A DNA stretch of 64,000 nucleotides from Amycolatopsis alba DSM 44262 (GTDB lineage Bacteria > Actinomycetota > Actinomycetes > Mycobacteriales > Pseudonocardiaceae): NCBI RefSeq assembly GCF_000384215.1, contig NZ_KB913032.1, forward strand, positions 1,203,021-1,267,020. The letters run 5' to 3'. A program made the position numbers and the translations under genes. Positions 25,688 through 37,209 of this stretch are shown piece after piece (within the stretch, counting starts at the first letter, position 1; every line of letters starts with the position of its first letter). The notes below the pieces were generated by a model, which did no database searches, had not been told where the DNA came from, and saw only the letters and a list, made by a program, of their open reading frames with translations.

Positions 25688-25733
25688 ATTCCGTTGCCAC
25701 GCGGGGCCCGGATGTGCGTCACTGGGACGCGAA

Positions 25734-26303
25734 ATGGACAAGAAGAACCTCATCCGAGTCTCGAAACGGCTCTCCCGGCACCTTCGGCACGCACCCGGCG
25801 ACATCGGCATCACCCTGACCTCCGACGGCTGGGTCGAAGTCGACACGCTCTTGGCCGCCTTGCGGAGCCATGGCTTGCGCATCACCCGCGCCGAGCTCGA
25901 CGAAGTGGTCGAGGGCAACGACAAGCGGCGCTTCGCCTTCGATGACGACGGGCTGCGGATCCGCGCCAGCCAGGGTCACAGCGTCGACGTCGACCTCGCG
26001 CTGCCCGCCGCCACCCCGCCCGGCGTGCTCTATCACGGCACCGTGTCCCGGTTCCTCGGCACGATCTTTCACGAGGGTCTCCGGCCGATGAAGCGGCACG
26101 CCGTGCACCTTTCGGCGAACGTCGAGACCGCGCGCACGGTCGGGGGCAGGCGCGGTGTCCCGGTCGTGCTCCTCGTCGACGCGCGGGGAATGACCGCCGC
26201 CGGGCACGAGTTCCAGGTGAGCGCGAACGGCGTCTGGCTCACCGCAGCGGTTCCGCCGGAGTTCCTGCGCCGTCTAGACGAGGCCGTTGTTCCGCAGCAA
26301 TGA
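25734..26303 (+). CDS. kptA: RNA 2'-phosphotransferase, Tpt1/KptA family
   Basis: 189 residues. Uses NAD+ to remove an internal RNA 2'-phosphate. Conserved catalytic Arg-His-Arg-Arg residues are visible: SRHLRHAPG near the N-terminus, LYHGT with the NAD-binding His, and MKRHAVHLS. Full length. Bacterial role is unclear since tRNA splicing of the eukaryotic type is absent. Overlaps the convergent neighbour by 30 bp. Confidence 0.92.
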   Translation: MDKKNLIRVSKRLSRHLRHAPGDIGITLTSDGWVEVDTLLAALRSHGLRITRAELDEVVEGNDKRRFAFDDDGLRIRASQGHSVDVDLALPAATPPGVLYHGTVSRFLGTIFHEGLRPMKRHAVHLSANVETARTVGGRRGVPVVLLVDARGMTAAGHEFQVSANGVWLTAAVPPEFLRRLDEAVVPQQ

Positions 26304-27146
26304 CAGCGTGTTCACGGTGAACAGCCCGTTCCATTCCAGCGCGGCCGCGGGCGAATAGCTGGTGTAGTCGACCCGCCAGCCACCGTCTTCGTGCTGCCCG
26401 CCCGCGACCCGGCGCAGATCCGCTTCGACGACCTCCGGCCGGAAAAGCTTCCGCGCCGGGCCGTCCGGTTCCGGGGCGAAATCGAGCGGGCGCATGGCCT
26501 CGCCCTCGATCCCGCCGCCGACGGCGACCACGCCGTCGTCCGGGACGAACCGGCCGAGCCTCTCGACCAGGCGCGCGTCGCCCAGCGCGTCCACCAGCTT
26601 CATCGCGAAAGCGAGCACGAGCGCGTGCGGTGCCTCGTCGAGTTTCTCGATCTCGTCGAGGCAGTAGCGCGTGGCGGCCTCCAGCCAAGGATGCGTGGCG
26701 ACCGCGGGATCGTGCGCCGCGACGCGCTGCGCGGTGACCGCGACGATCGCGGTGATCTGCAGCGAGGAGACCGACGGGTCCGCGGTCGCCCAGAACGGCG
26801 CGCTGCCCGCTGGATCCGGCATCGGCAGGGCGAACGGGATCCCGCCGTCGGGCAGGGAGATCGAGGCGAGCCAGTCGCAGAGTTCGGCCGCGCGCGGACT
26901 GCTCACCGGGCCGATGTCGGCGAAGACCTCGAAGGCGTGCAGCGCGCCTCCGGGCTGGCTGGTCACGGAGCGACAGTCGGGTTCGAGCCCGTGGCCGTAG
27001 CCGCCGTCAGGATTGCGGTACCCCTCCAGCGCGGCGAGCGCCGCCACCGGGTCACCGTCGCGGAAGAGGACCTCGAAACGCCGCCTGTCGAGCAGGCGGG
27101 CCTGGGTGGCCATGAACGTGGCCGCTTCGTGGAGATCGATGTTCAT
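26274..27146 (-). CDS. Terpene-cyclase/prenyltransferase-fold protein
   Basis: 290 residues from ATG 27146. Contains repeats reminiscent of squalene-hopene cyclase and prenyltransferase alpha/alpha barrels: GYRNPDGGYGHGLEPD near the N-terminus and EDGGWRVDYTSYSPAAALEW near the C-terminus. No DXDD or DXXD catalytic motif is clear, so enzymatic activity is uncertain. 3' end overlaps kptA by 30 bp. Confidence 0.75.
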   Translation of the reverse strand: MNIDLHEAATFMATQARLLDRRRFEVLFRDGDPVAALAALEGYRNPDGGYGHGLEPDCRSVTSQPGGALHAFEVFADIGPVSSPRAAELCDWLASISLPDGGIPFALPMPDPAGSAPFWATADPSVSSLQITAIVAVTAQRVAAHDPAVATHPWLEAATRYCLDEIEKLDEAPHALVLAFAMKLVDALGDARLVERLGRFVPDDGVVAVGGGIEGEAMRPLDFAPEPDGPARKLFRPEVVEADLRRVAGGQHEDGGWRVDYTSYSPAAALEWNGLFTVNTLSLLRNNGLV

Positions 27147-27192
27147 GACCACAGCGTCGCGCGGATCGCGGCGCCTGTCTTGAACACATCGG

Positions 27193-27768
27193 TCACGTGG
27201 TGGTGCGGCGGCGCGGGCGGTGGTAGAGCTTGCGGGCGACACTGAGGAGCGTTTCGCGCAGCGTGTCGTCGTCGAGCGAAGCGACCTCGATCGAGCCGCC
27301 CGCGACGGCGATCCCCGCGAGCAGCACCTGGGCCGTCACGATCGCGGTGAGATCCGGATCCGGGCCGACCAGGATCTCCAGCAGCCGGTTCTTGAAGCTG
27401 TCCGAGCTGTGCACGGACTTCTCGATCGCGCGGGCGATACCGGGGTCGCTGGAGAACAGGGCGACCAGCGAGCGGTGCTGCACCACGAGGTCGACGAAGC
27501 CGTCGAGCAGGTGGTCGATCTGCGCGCCGCGGGTGCGCTGCGCGCGGGCGTCGTCGACGATGCCCTCCAGCTCCAGCAGCACGGGCTCGGCGACGGATTC
27601 GGTGATCTCCGCCTTCGTCTTGAAGTGGTAGTAGACGGCGGCCTTCGTGACGCCGAGGGCGTCCGCGATCATCTGCAGCGAGGTGCCTTCCACGCCGTGT
27701 TCGGTGAACAACCGCAACGCCGTGTTCAGTAGTCGCGTGCGGGTGTCCTCCGCGTGGACGACGTCCAT
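27193..27768 (-). CDS. TetR repressor of the adjacent MmpL exporter
   Basis: 191 residues. HTH at about 10-55 (RLLNTALRLFTEHGVEGTSLQMIADALGVTKAAVYYHF), then a helical ligand domain. GAGGAGGGA ribosome-binding site precedes ATG 27768. Divergent from mmpL with three operator-like palindromes in the 154-bp gap, so it should repress both itself and mmpL; ligand unknown. Confidence 0.93.
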   Translation of the reverse strand: MDVVHAEDTRTRLLNTALRLFTEHGVEGTSLQMIADALGVTKAAVYYHFKTKAEITESVAEPVLLELEGIVDDARAQRTRGAQIDHLLDGFVDLVVQHRSLVALFSSDPGIARAIEKSVHSSDSFKNRLLEILVGPDPDLTAIVTAQVLLAGIAVAGGSIEVASLDDDTLRETLLSVARKLYHRPRRRTTT

Positions 27769-27828
27769 GATCCCTCCTCGTTCAGCCGTCGGAGATTACG
27801 TCAAGCGTGCCCGTCGGGCCAAACGAGT

Positions 27829-27891
27829 ACTAGCCGTGCGGCTAGTCACACACTTGCCGATCGGCTTGTAGGCCACTAGCCGATCGGCTAG
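27829..27891. promoter_or_regulatory. Three phased TetR operators with mmpL promoter
   Basis: ACTAGCCGTGCGGCTAGT (27829-27846), CTTGCCGATCGGCTTG (27853-27868, weaker) and CTAGCCGATCGGCTAG (27876-27891, perfect). Centres are exactly 23 bp apart. The mmpL promoter TTGTAG (27866-27871), 17 bp, TAGCTT (27889-27894) is covered by the second and third sites. The minus-strand promoter TTGGCC (27822-27817), 18 bp, TAATCT (27798-27793) for tetR lies next to the first site. Confidence 0.75.
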
Positions 27892-27922
27892 CTTGGAATG
27901 AACCTGATCGAGTGAACGGGAG

Positions 27923-30115
27923 ATGTTTGTGGCCAGCTTCCTGTACCGCCTGGGCCGGTTCTCGTTCCGGCGCCGGGCACTGGTGACGGCGGTGTGGGCC
28001 GCTGTCCTGGTGGCCCTCGGCGCGGGTGCGCTGACCCTGTCCGGCCAGCTTTCGAATTCGGTGACCATCCCCGGCACCGAATCGCAGAAGGCGATCGACC
28101 AGCTCGCGGACCGGTTCCCGGAGGCCTCCGCCGGCGGCGCGACCGCGCGGGTCGTCATCTCCACGCCCAACGGCCAGGACATCACCGAGGCCCCCGGCCA
28201 GGCGACGATCGCGGGCCTCGTCAAGGGACTCGAGAACGCGCCGAAGGTCGCCGGCGTGGTCAACCCGCTGCAGGTGCAGGCGATCTCGCCCGACAGGCAC
28301 GTCGCGCTGGCGCAGGTCAGCTACCGCGTCCCCGGCTTCGAACTCACCGACGCCGACCGCGACGGCCTGATGGCCGCCGCGGATTCCGCCAAGGCCGCCG
28401 GGTACACCGTGGACTTCGGCGGTGACGCCGTCCAGGCGATGCCCGCCACGAACGCCACCGAAGGCCTCGGTGTCGCGGTCGCCGCTGTCGTCCTGATCAT
28501 CACCTTCGGCTCGCTGCTCGCCGCCGGGATCCCGCTGCTGACCGCGCTCATCGGCGTCGGCATCGGCATGGCTGGCATCACGACGGCGTCCGGTTTCCTC
28601 GAACTGAACACGAACACGCCGGTGCTCGCGCTGATGATCGGGCTCGCCGTCGGCATCGACTACGCGCTCTTCATCGTTTCCCGCTATCGGCATGAACTGA
28701 CGCTCGGCCGCGATCCGGAGGAGGCCGCGGGACGCGCCACCGGCACGGCGGGCTCCGCCGTGGTGTTCGCCGGGCTGACCGTGATCATCGCGCTGGCTGG
28801 CCTGACCGTCGTCGGCATCCCGTTCCTCGGCGAGATGGGCATCGCCGCGGCGATCACCGTCGCCATCGCGGTCGTCATCGCGCTCACCCTGCTGCCCGCC
28901 ATCCTCGGGTTCGCGGGCGGCAAACTGGCCGGTGGCAAGATCCGCTTGCGCCGCAAGGAAAGCGAGACGACGCACGGCGAGCGCTGGGCCCGGTTCGTGG
29001 CCCGCCACCGGATCCCGGTGCTGATCGCCGCGATCGCCGGACTCGCGATCGTCGCCGTCCCGGCCGCGAGCATGCAGCTCGGCCTGCCGAACGACAGCAC
29101 CGCCGCGCCGGACAGCACCCAGCGCAAGGCCTACGACACCGTCGCGCGCAGCTTCGGTGAAGGCGCCAACGGTCCGCTGGTGATCGTCGTCGACCTCAAC
29201 GGCAGCACCGACCGGCAGGCCGCGCTCCAGCAGGCGGCCGCGGGGATCGGCGGGCTCCCCGAGCGCCCGATCGTCACGCCGCCGAAGACCAACCGCGACG
29301 GTGACCTGGCGCTGCTGACCGTCATCCCGAAGAGCGGTCCGAGCAGCACCGCGACCGAAGACCTCGTCAGCGACATCCGCGGCCTGAACGCGGGTCTGGG
29401 TTCGGCCACCGGCGCGTCCTTGGCGGTGACCGGGCAGACCGCGGCCAACATCGACGTCTCGGAGAAACTCGCCGACGCGATGCTGCCCTATCTCGCGCTG
29501 ATCGTCGGGCTCGCGTTCCTGTTGCTGATGCTGGTGTTCCGCTCGGTCGTGGTGCCGCTGAAGGCGACGCTGGGCTTCCTCGGCTCCGTGGTCGCGACGT
29601 TCGGCGCCGTGGTGGCGGTGTTCCAGTGGGGCTGGCTCACCGACCTGCTCGGGGTGAAGACGACCGGGCCGATCATGAGCATGCTGCCGATCCTGCTGAT
29701 CGGCGTGCTGTTCGGGCTCGCGATGGACTACCAGGTGTTCCTGGTGACGCGGATGCGGGAGGAATACGTCCACGGGGCCGACCCGCAGCAGGCGATGGTC
29801 ACCGGTTTCCGGCACGGCTCCCGCGTCGTGGTCGCCGCCGCGCTGATCATGATCAGCGTGTTCGCCGGGTTCGTCCTCGCGGAATCCGCGCTGATCCAGT
29901 CGATCGGGTTCGCGCTGGCCTTCGGGGTGCTGGTGGACGCGTTCGTGATCCGGATGACCATCGTGCCCGCGCTGATGTCGCTGCTCGGACGCGGCGCTTG
30001 GTGGCTGCCGAAGTGGCTGGACCGCGTACTGCCGGACGTCGACGTCGAAGGCGAGAAGCTCGCGAAGCAGCTGGACGCTCCTGACGAGCGGGAACTGGTC
30101 GAGGCCTCGAAGTAG
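27923..30115 (+). CDS. MMPL family RND-type exporter
   Basis: 730 residues with 11-12 TM helices and two large extracytoplasmic domains (about 40-175 and 385-515). The two RND/MmpL proton-relay motifs GIDYALFIVSR (TM4) and AMDYQVFLVTRMREEY (TM10) are present. Exports a lipid or drug across the inner membrane. Repressed by the divergent TetR. The stop is followed within three bases by a 27-bp-arm hairpin. Confidence 0.93.
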   Translation: MFVASFLYRLGRFSFRRRALVTAVWAAVLVALGAGALTLSGQLSNSVTIPGTESQKAIDQLADRFPEASAGGATARVVISTPNGQDITEAPGQATIAGLVKGLENAPKVAGVVNPLQVQAISPDRHVALAQVSYRVPGFELTDADRDGLMAAADSAKAAGYTVDFGGDAVQAMPATNATEGLGVAVAAVVLIITFGSLLAAGIPLLTALIGVGIGMAGITTASGFLELNTNTPVLALMIGLAVGIDYALFIVSRYRHELTLGRDPEEAAGRATGTAGSAVVFAGLTVIIALAGLTVVGIPFLGEMGIAAAITVAIAVVIALTLLPAILGFAGGKLAGGKIRLRRKESETTHGERWARFVARHRIPVLIAAIAGLAIVAVPAASMQLGLPNDSTAAPDSTQRKAYDTVARSFGEGANGPLVIVVDLNGSTDRQAALQQAAAGIGGLPERPIVTPPKTNRDGDLALLTVIPKSGPSSTATEDLVSDIRGLNAGLGSATGASLAVTGQTAANIDVSEKLADAMLPYLALIVGLAFLLLMLVFRSVVVPLKATLGFLGSVVATFGAVVAVFQWGWLTDLLGVKTTGPIMSMLPILLIGVLFGLAMDYQVFLVTRMREEYVHGADPQQAMVTGFRHGSRVVVAAALIMISVFAGFVLAESALIQSIGFALAFGVLVDAFVIRMTIVPALMSLLGRGAWWLPKWLDRVLPDVDVEGEKLAKQLDAPDERELVEASK

Positions 30116-30117
30116 AC

Positions 30118-30176
30118 AAGTACGTGAAGGCCCCCTTCCTTGCGCTAGACGCAAGGAAGGGGGCCTTCACGTACTT
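30118..30176. terminator. Perfect 27-bp-arm hairpin after mmpL
   Basis: Arms 30118-30144 and 30150-30176, loop CTAGA. Differs from the hairpin at 1254 in only one compensated arm position and the loop, although the two are 29 kb apart. Lies between convergent mmpL and a small membrane-protein gene. Confidence 0.8.
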
Positions 30177-30185
30177 CAGGTCAGC

Positions 30186-30341
30186 TCAGGCCAGCCAGGC
30201 GATGGCGCCGCCGATCGCCAGAAGCGCGCCGAGCCCCAGCACGATGGCCATGAACTTGACGCTCTTCCAGGTCGCGTAGACGCCGCCGATCAGGAAGCCG
30301 CCGAGCGCGAACAACAGCACGGCGATGGTCGAGTTGCTCAT
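30186..30341 (-). CDS. Small two-TM membrane protein
   Basis: 51 residues from ATG 30341. Two hydrophobic helices (about 6-23 and 30-50) with a GGVYATWKSVKF linker. Same strand as the his genes and 60 bp downstream of the hisB stop, so it may be the last gene of the hisDCB transcript. Function unknown. Confidence 0.6.
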   Translation of the reverse strand: MSNSTIAVLLFALGGFLIGGVYATWKSVKFMAIVLGLGALLAIGGAIAWLA

Positions 30342-30401
30342 GCCCGCCAGGCTGCCACATCCGACCCCACCCGACCGCGCCGGGTGCGACCCCACGCGGG
30401 A

Positions 30402-33420
<3,019 letters not shown>

Positions 33421-33426
33421 GGGTCA

Positions 33427-33504
33427 AGGGTACGAGGTGGCCCGATCACCCCGAGCAGGCACACTGGGGTGGTGACCAGCGATCCCACGATGAGGGAGGC
33501 CTCC
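33427..33504. promoter_or_regulatory. hisD / nitrilase divergent promoter region
   Basis: Contains the hisD -10 hexamer TACCCT on the minus strand and, toward the amidase gene, GAGGGAGG (33492-33499) as ribosome-binding site for GTG 33505. No clear histidine leader peptide or attenuator was seen. Confidence 0.4.
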
Positions 33505-34299
33505 GTGCCGCGAATCGGGTTGTGCCAGCTCACGGCGGGCGAGGATCCCGAAACGAACCTGAAGCTGATTCGCGAAGGCGTGGCGGCCGCGGCGGCCGAC
33601 GGCGCGCGGATCGTGGTCTTCCCCGAGGCGACGATGGCCCGCTTCGGCAGTCCGCTGAAGCCCGTCGCGCAACCGCTGGACGGGCCGTGGGCGTCCACTG
33701 TGGCGACCATCGCCGAAGAGCACGGCGTCGTGATCGTCGCGGGCATGTTCACGCCGTCGCCCGACGGGCGCGTGAGCAACACGCTGCTCGTCACCGGCGC
33801 CGGGCACCACTTCGGCTACGACAAGATCCATCTGTACGACGCGTTCGGGTTCGCCGAGTCCGATACGGTCGCCGCCGGGACCGCACCGGTCACCTTCGAG
33901 CTCGACGGAATCACGTTCGGTGTCGCGACCTGTTACGACATCCGTTTCCCCGAACTGTTCCGGAAGCTGGCCGACGACGGCGCCGACATCGTCCTCGTGC
34001 CGACGTCCTGGGGCGCGGGCGAGGGCAAGCGTGAGCAGTGGGGCGTCCTGGTGCGCGCCCGCGCGCTCGACTCGGGCTGCTGGGTCGTCGGCTGCGGGCA
34101 GGCCGACCCGACCACCACCGCGACGCCGGTGAACCCGAAGGCCCCGACGGGGATCGGTTTCTCGACGGTGTCCGACGGGTTCGGGCGCGTCCTCGCCGAG
34201 CTGGGCCCCGGACCGGAGCTCGTGGTCGTCGACCTGGATCCGGCGGTCAGCGGGAAGGCACGGGCGGCGACGGGCGCTCTGGCGAACCGTCGCCTTTAG
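33505..34299 (+). CDS. Carbon-nitrogen hydrolase (nitrilase superfamily)
   Basis: 264 residues from GTG 33505, chosen because GAGGGAGG sits five bases upstream; ATG 33490 and GTG 33472 are in frame but lack this. The catalytic Glu-Lys-Cys triad is in VFPEATM, YDKIHLYD and ATCYDIRFPEL. Resembles omega-amidase/deaminated-glutathione-amidase members. Overlaps the convergent AsnC gene by 53 bp. Confidence 0.9.
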   Translation: MPRIGLCQLTAGEDPETNLKLIREGVAAAAADGARIVVFPEATMARFGSPLKPVAQPLDGPWASTVATIAEEHGVVIVAGMFTPSPDGRVSNTLLVTGAGHHFGYDKIHLYDAFGFAESDTVAAGTAPVTFELDGITFGVATCYDIRFPELFRKLADDGADIVLVPTSWGAGEGKREQWGVLVRARALDSGCWVVGCGQADPTTTATPVNPKAPTGIGFSTVSDGFGRVLAELGPGPELVVVDLDPAVSGKARAATGALANRRL

Positions 34300-34735
34300 C
34301 GTCCACCGATCGCTCGAAGAAGGACTCGAGCACCACGATCGTCTGCGTCCCTGTGACGCCTTCGATGGCGTAGAGCCTGCGCAGTGACGCCTGCAACTCC
34401 TCGGTGGTCGGCGTGCGCACCTTCACCAGGAGCGACGCCGGGCCCGCGATGATGTGCGCCTCCACGACCTCCGGCAACGCTTCCAGCGCGGCCTTGGTCG
34501 GCGAGTCGCCCATCCACGAGTTCGCCTCGACCAGCACGAACGCCATCACGCCCCGGCCGACCGCCGCCGGGTCGACGTCGACGGTCGTGCGCCGGATGAC
34601 GCCCTGTTCGCGCAGTTTGCGGACCCGCTCGTGCGCGGCGCCCGCGGACAACCCGACCGCCTTGCCGAGCGCCGCGTACGCCTGAGTCGCGTCCTGCTGC
34701 AACTCCGTGAGCAGTATGCGATCCACGTCATCCAT
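34247..34735 (-). CDS. Lrp/AsnC family transcriptional regulator
   Basis: 162 residues. HTH (about 3-50: VDRILLTELQQDATQAYAALGKAVGLSAGAAHERVRKL) and RAM ligand domain (about 68-145, with HIIAGPASLLVKVRT). TATGGT six bases before ATG 34735 suggests a leaderless mRNA. Divergent from the SMP-30 lactonase gene, a likely target. The C-terminal Pro-rich tail is encoded over the convergent nitrilase gene. Confidence 0.93.
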   Translation of the reverse strand: MDDVDRILLTELQQDATQAYAALGKAVGLSAGAAHERVRKLREQGVIRRTTVDVDPAAVGRGVMAFVLVEANSWMGDSPTKAALEALPEVVEAHIIAGPASLLVKVRTPTTEELQASLRRLYAIEGVTGTQTIVVLESFFERSVDAKGDGSPERPSPPVPSR

Positions 34736-34741
34736 GGGTTG

Positions 34742-34804
34742 ACCATATCAAGTTCAGCGATTCATGATGATAGCAGTATCTCATTCAGATCTCTGGGGTT
34801 TCTC
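34742..34804. promoter_or_regulatory. A+T-richer asnC / lactonase divergent region
   Basis: Unusually A+T-rich for this genome. Holds minus-strand TATGGT (34747-34742) for the AsnC gene and a short inverted TCATGA centre; GGGG near 34795 may serve as ribosome-binding site for ATG 34805. Lrp-type binding here is likely from position. Confidence 0.4.
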
Positions 34805-35701
34805 ATGGACACGGTCAAGGCTCACTTCGAAGTCCTCGACGAGCGGTTCGCCCGCGTCAACGGGGACGAGTGGATGCAACGCCTGCACACCGGCTGCCGG
34901 TGGACCGAAGGGCCCGCCTACTTCCCCGCCGGCCGGTACCTGGTCTTCAGCGACATCCCGAACGACCGCGTCCTGCGCTGGGACGAGACCACGGGCGCGG
35001 TCGGCGTGTTCCGCGAGCCAGCCGGATTCCACAACGGGCACACCGTCGACCGCCAGGGCAGGCTCGTCAGCTGCGAGCAGGGCGGCCGCCGGGTGACGCG
35101 CACCGAGCACGACGGCACCACCACCGTGCTCGCGGAGACCTATCAGGGCAAGAGGTTCAACAGCCCCAACGACGTCGTCGAAAGCTCGGACGGCGCGCTC
35201 TGGTTCACCGACCCCAGTTACGGGATCGACAGCGACTACGAAGGACATCAGGCGGAAAGCGAGATCGGCGCCTGTCACATCTACCGCGTCGACCCGGTGG
35301 ACGGGTCCGTGCGGATCGTCGCGGACGACTTCACGCGCCCGAACGGGCTGGCCTTCTCCCTCGACGAGTCGCTGCTCTACATCGCGGACACGCGGCAGGA
35401 TCCCAGCCACATCAGGGTTTTCTCGATGGACGGCGGGAAGCTCTCGGGTGGCGGGATCTTCGCGACCAGTGACGCCGGCGGTTTCGACGGGATACGGCTG
35501 GACGCCGCCGGGCGGGTCTGGGCCGCCGCGCACGACGGCCTGCACTGCTTCGCGCCCGACGGCACGCGGATCGGGAAACTGCGCGTGCCGGAGGTCTGCT
35601 CGAACCTGACCTTCGGCGGGCCGCGGCGGAACGACCTGTTCATCACCGCGTCCAGTTCGGTCTACACGCTGCGGGTGAACTTCTCGGGGCCGCGTCACTG
35701 A
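34805..35701 (+). CDS. SMP-30/gluconolactonase family protein
   Basis: 298 residues, six-bladed beta-propeller lactonase. Metal-ligand Glu in CRWTEGPAYF, Asn/Asp ligands in FNSPNDVVESSDGALWFTDPSYG and RPNGLAFSLDESLLYIADT, and GFDGIRLDAAGRVW near the end. Hydrolyses a sugar lactone; substrate unknown. Likely under the divergent AsnC regulator. Confidence 0.92.
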   Translation: MDTVKAHFEVLDERFARVNGDEWMQRLHTGCRWTEGPAYFPAGRYLVFSDIPNDRVLRWDETTGAVGVFREPAGFHNGHTVDRQGRLVSCEQGGRRVTRTEHDGTTTVLAETYQGKRFNSPNDVVESSDGALWFTDPSYGIDSDYEGHQAESEIGACHIYRVDPVDGSVRIVADDFTRPNGLAFSLDESLLYIADTRQDPSHIRVFSMDGGKLSGGGIFATSDAGGFDGIRLDAAGRVWAAAHDGLHCFAPDGTRIGKLRVPEVCSNLTFGGPRRNDLFITASSSVYTLRVNFSGPRH

Positions 35702-35734
35702 AGGCCGAAGCAGGACGTGTGGCCGCGGCCAGGG

Positions 35735-35789
35735 TGTCGCGAAAGCCACTTTCGCGACGTCAGGTGTCCCGAAAGTGGCTTTCGCGACA
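35735..35789. terminator. Perfect 20-bp-arm hairpin, GAAAGCCACTTTC type
   Basis: Arms 35735-35754 and 35770-35789. Arms self-fold via CGAAAG-cca-CTTTCG. About 50 bp nearly identical to 18856-18904. Sits between the convergent lactonase and response-regulator genes. Confidence 0.75.
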
Positions 35790-35815
35790 TGCCTTCACGT
35801 CTCGGGACCGCGGTC

Positions 35816-36472
35816 CTAGCGCAGCAGGCCCTCGCGGATCGCCACGCGCACGAAACCGGCCCGCCTGCGTTCCCCGGTCTTGTCCCGGATCCGGTCGAGA
35901 TAGGACCGTACCGTCCGCACGCTGATGTTCAGGATCTCCGCCACGTCGACGTCCCGTTCACCCGCCGCGACCAGCCGCAGCACCTGCTTTTCCCGTTCGG
36001 ACAGCACGATCTTGGGACCGGCGTGGCGGTCTTCGCTGTCCTGGATGATCATTCCGGCCAGCGTCGGCGACACGTACGCGTTGTCGTCGGCGATGGTGCG
36101 GATGGCGCGCAGGAGTTCGTCGCCGTCGACGTCCTTGGACAGGAAGCCCTTCGCCCCGGCCTGCATGGCGCCCAGCACCTCGGGCTGTTCGGCGTGGGCG
36201 GACACCACGAGCACCTTGTGCCCCATCTGCCCGACTTCCAGCACCGCGGCGGCGTCCTGGACGCCGCGCAGCTTGAGGTCGAGGACGACCACACTGCCCG
36301 GAGGCTGCTCCTGGACGGCGAACCGCGCGACGGAATCGGCGACGGCGCCCAGCGCGATGTCGGGCGCTTCGGTGAGGACGCGCGCGACGGCGTCCCGGTA
36401 CAACGGGTGATCCTCGATCACCCCGACGTTGATCGGTGTACTGCGTTTCGGCTGCTGCTCGTCTGCGTTCAC
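35816..36472 (-). CDS. NarL/LuxR-family response regulator 1 of ESX locus
   Basis: 218 residues. Receiver domain with acidic pocket VIEDH, phosphoacceptor Asp in VVVLDLKLRG, Ser in VVSAHAE and Lys in GFLSKD; LuxR HTH (about 150-215, LSEREKQVLRLVAAGERDVDVAEIL). GTG overlaps the stop of response regulator 2 (GTGA). The two proteins are very alike, so they arose by tandem duplication. No histidine kinase gene is nearby. Confidence 0.92.
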   Translation of the reverse strand: MNADEQQPKRSTPINVGVIEDHPLYRDAVARVLTEAPDIALGAVADSVARFAVQEQPPGSVVVLDLKLRGVQDAAAVLEVGQMGHKVLVVSAHAEQPEVLGAMQAGAKGFLSKDVDGDELLRAIRTIADDNAYVSPTLAGMIIQDSEDRHAGPKIVLSEREKQVLRLVAAGERDVDVAEILNISVRTVRSYLDRIRDKTGERRRAGFVRVAIREGLLR

Positions 36473-37209
36473 CGGCGTCCTTCGAATCCGCCCGCGTCGT
36501 CGCGGGGCGCGACAGGCCGCGAGGGGCCGGGCACCTCCGGCGGAGACGCGAGCCCGAGCTGGATGGCCTTGCGGACCAGGCCGGCCCGCCTTCTCTCTCC
36601 GAGTTTGTCACGGATCCGGTCCAGGTAACCGCGGACCGTCCGGACCCCGATGCCCAGGATGCGGGCGATGTCGACGTCGCGTTCGCCCGCCGCGACCAGC
36701 CGGAGGACCTGCTTCTCCCGCGCGGAGAGCGCGACGTCCGGAGCCGACACGGGCCGGTCGGCGTTGTCCTTGATGATCATTCCGGCCACCACCGCGGAAA
36801 CATAAGCCCGCCCCTGCGCGACCGTCCTGATCGCGGTCAGCAGTTCGTCGACGTCGACGTCCTTGGACAGGAATCCCTTGGCACCGGCGGCGATCGCGCC
36901 GAGCACCTGCTCGGACTCCGCCTGCGCGGACACCACGAGCACGTGATGCCCCAGTTCGCACACCTGGAGCACGGCCGCCGCCCCGGCGATCCCCGGCAGA
37001 CCGAGGTCGAGCAGCACCACACTGCCCGGCGGCTGCGGATGCACATGGAACCGGGCGACCGAATCGACCACCGCGCCCAGCTCGATCCCGTCGGCCTCGG
37101 TGAGGACCCGGACCACGGCGTGCCTGTACAACGGATGGTCTTCGATCACCGCGACGTCGACCCGGTCGGTCTCCGGTCTGTCTTCAGTCATCTGCACGTT
37201 CCCGCTCAC
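36469..37209 (-). CDS. NarL/LuxR-family response regulator 2 of ESX locus
   Basis: 246 residues from GTG 37209, which overlaps the eccB stop (GTGA); ATG 37191 is a shorter alternative. Receiver with VIEDH, LLDLGLPG and GFLSKD, LuxR HTH at about 170-230 (LSAREKQVLRLVAAGERDVDIARIL), plus a Pro/Arg-rich C-terminal tail absent from its paralogue. Position makes eccB-RR2-RR1 one transcript, so it may set ESX expression. Confidence 0.9.
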   Translation of the reverse strand: MSGNVQMTEDRPETDRVDVAVIEDHPLYRHAVVRVLTEADGIELGAVVDSVARFHVHPQPPGSVVLLDLGLPGIAGAAAVLQVCELGHHVLVVSAQAESEQVLGAIAAGAKGFLSKDVDVDELLTAIRTVAQGRAYVSAVVAGMIIKDNADRPVSAPDVALSAREKQVLRLVAAGERDVDIARILGIGVRTVRGYLDRIRDKLGERRRAGLVRKAIQLGLASPPEVPGPSRPVAPRDDAGGFEGRR

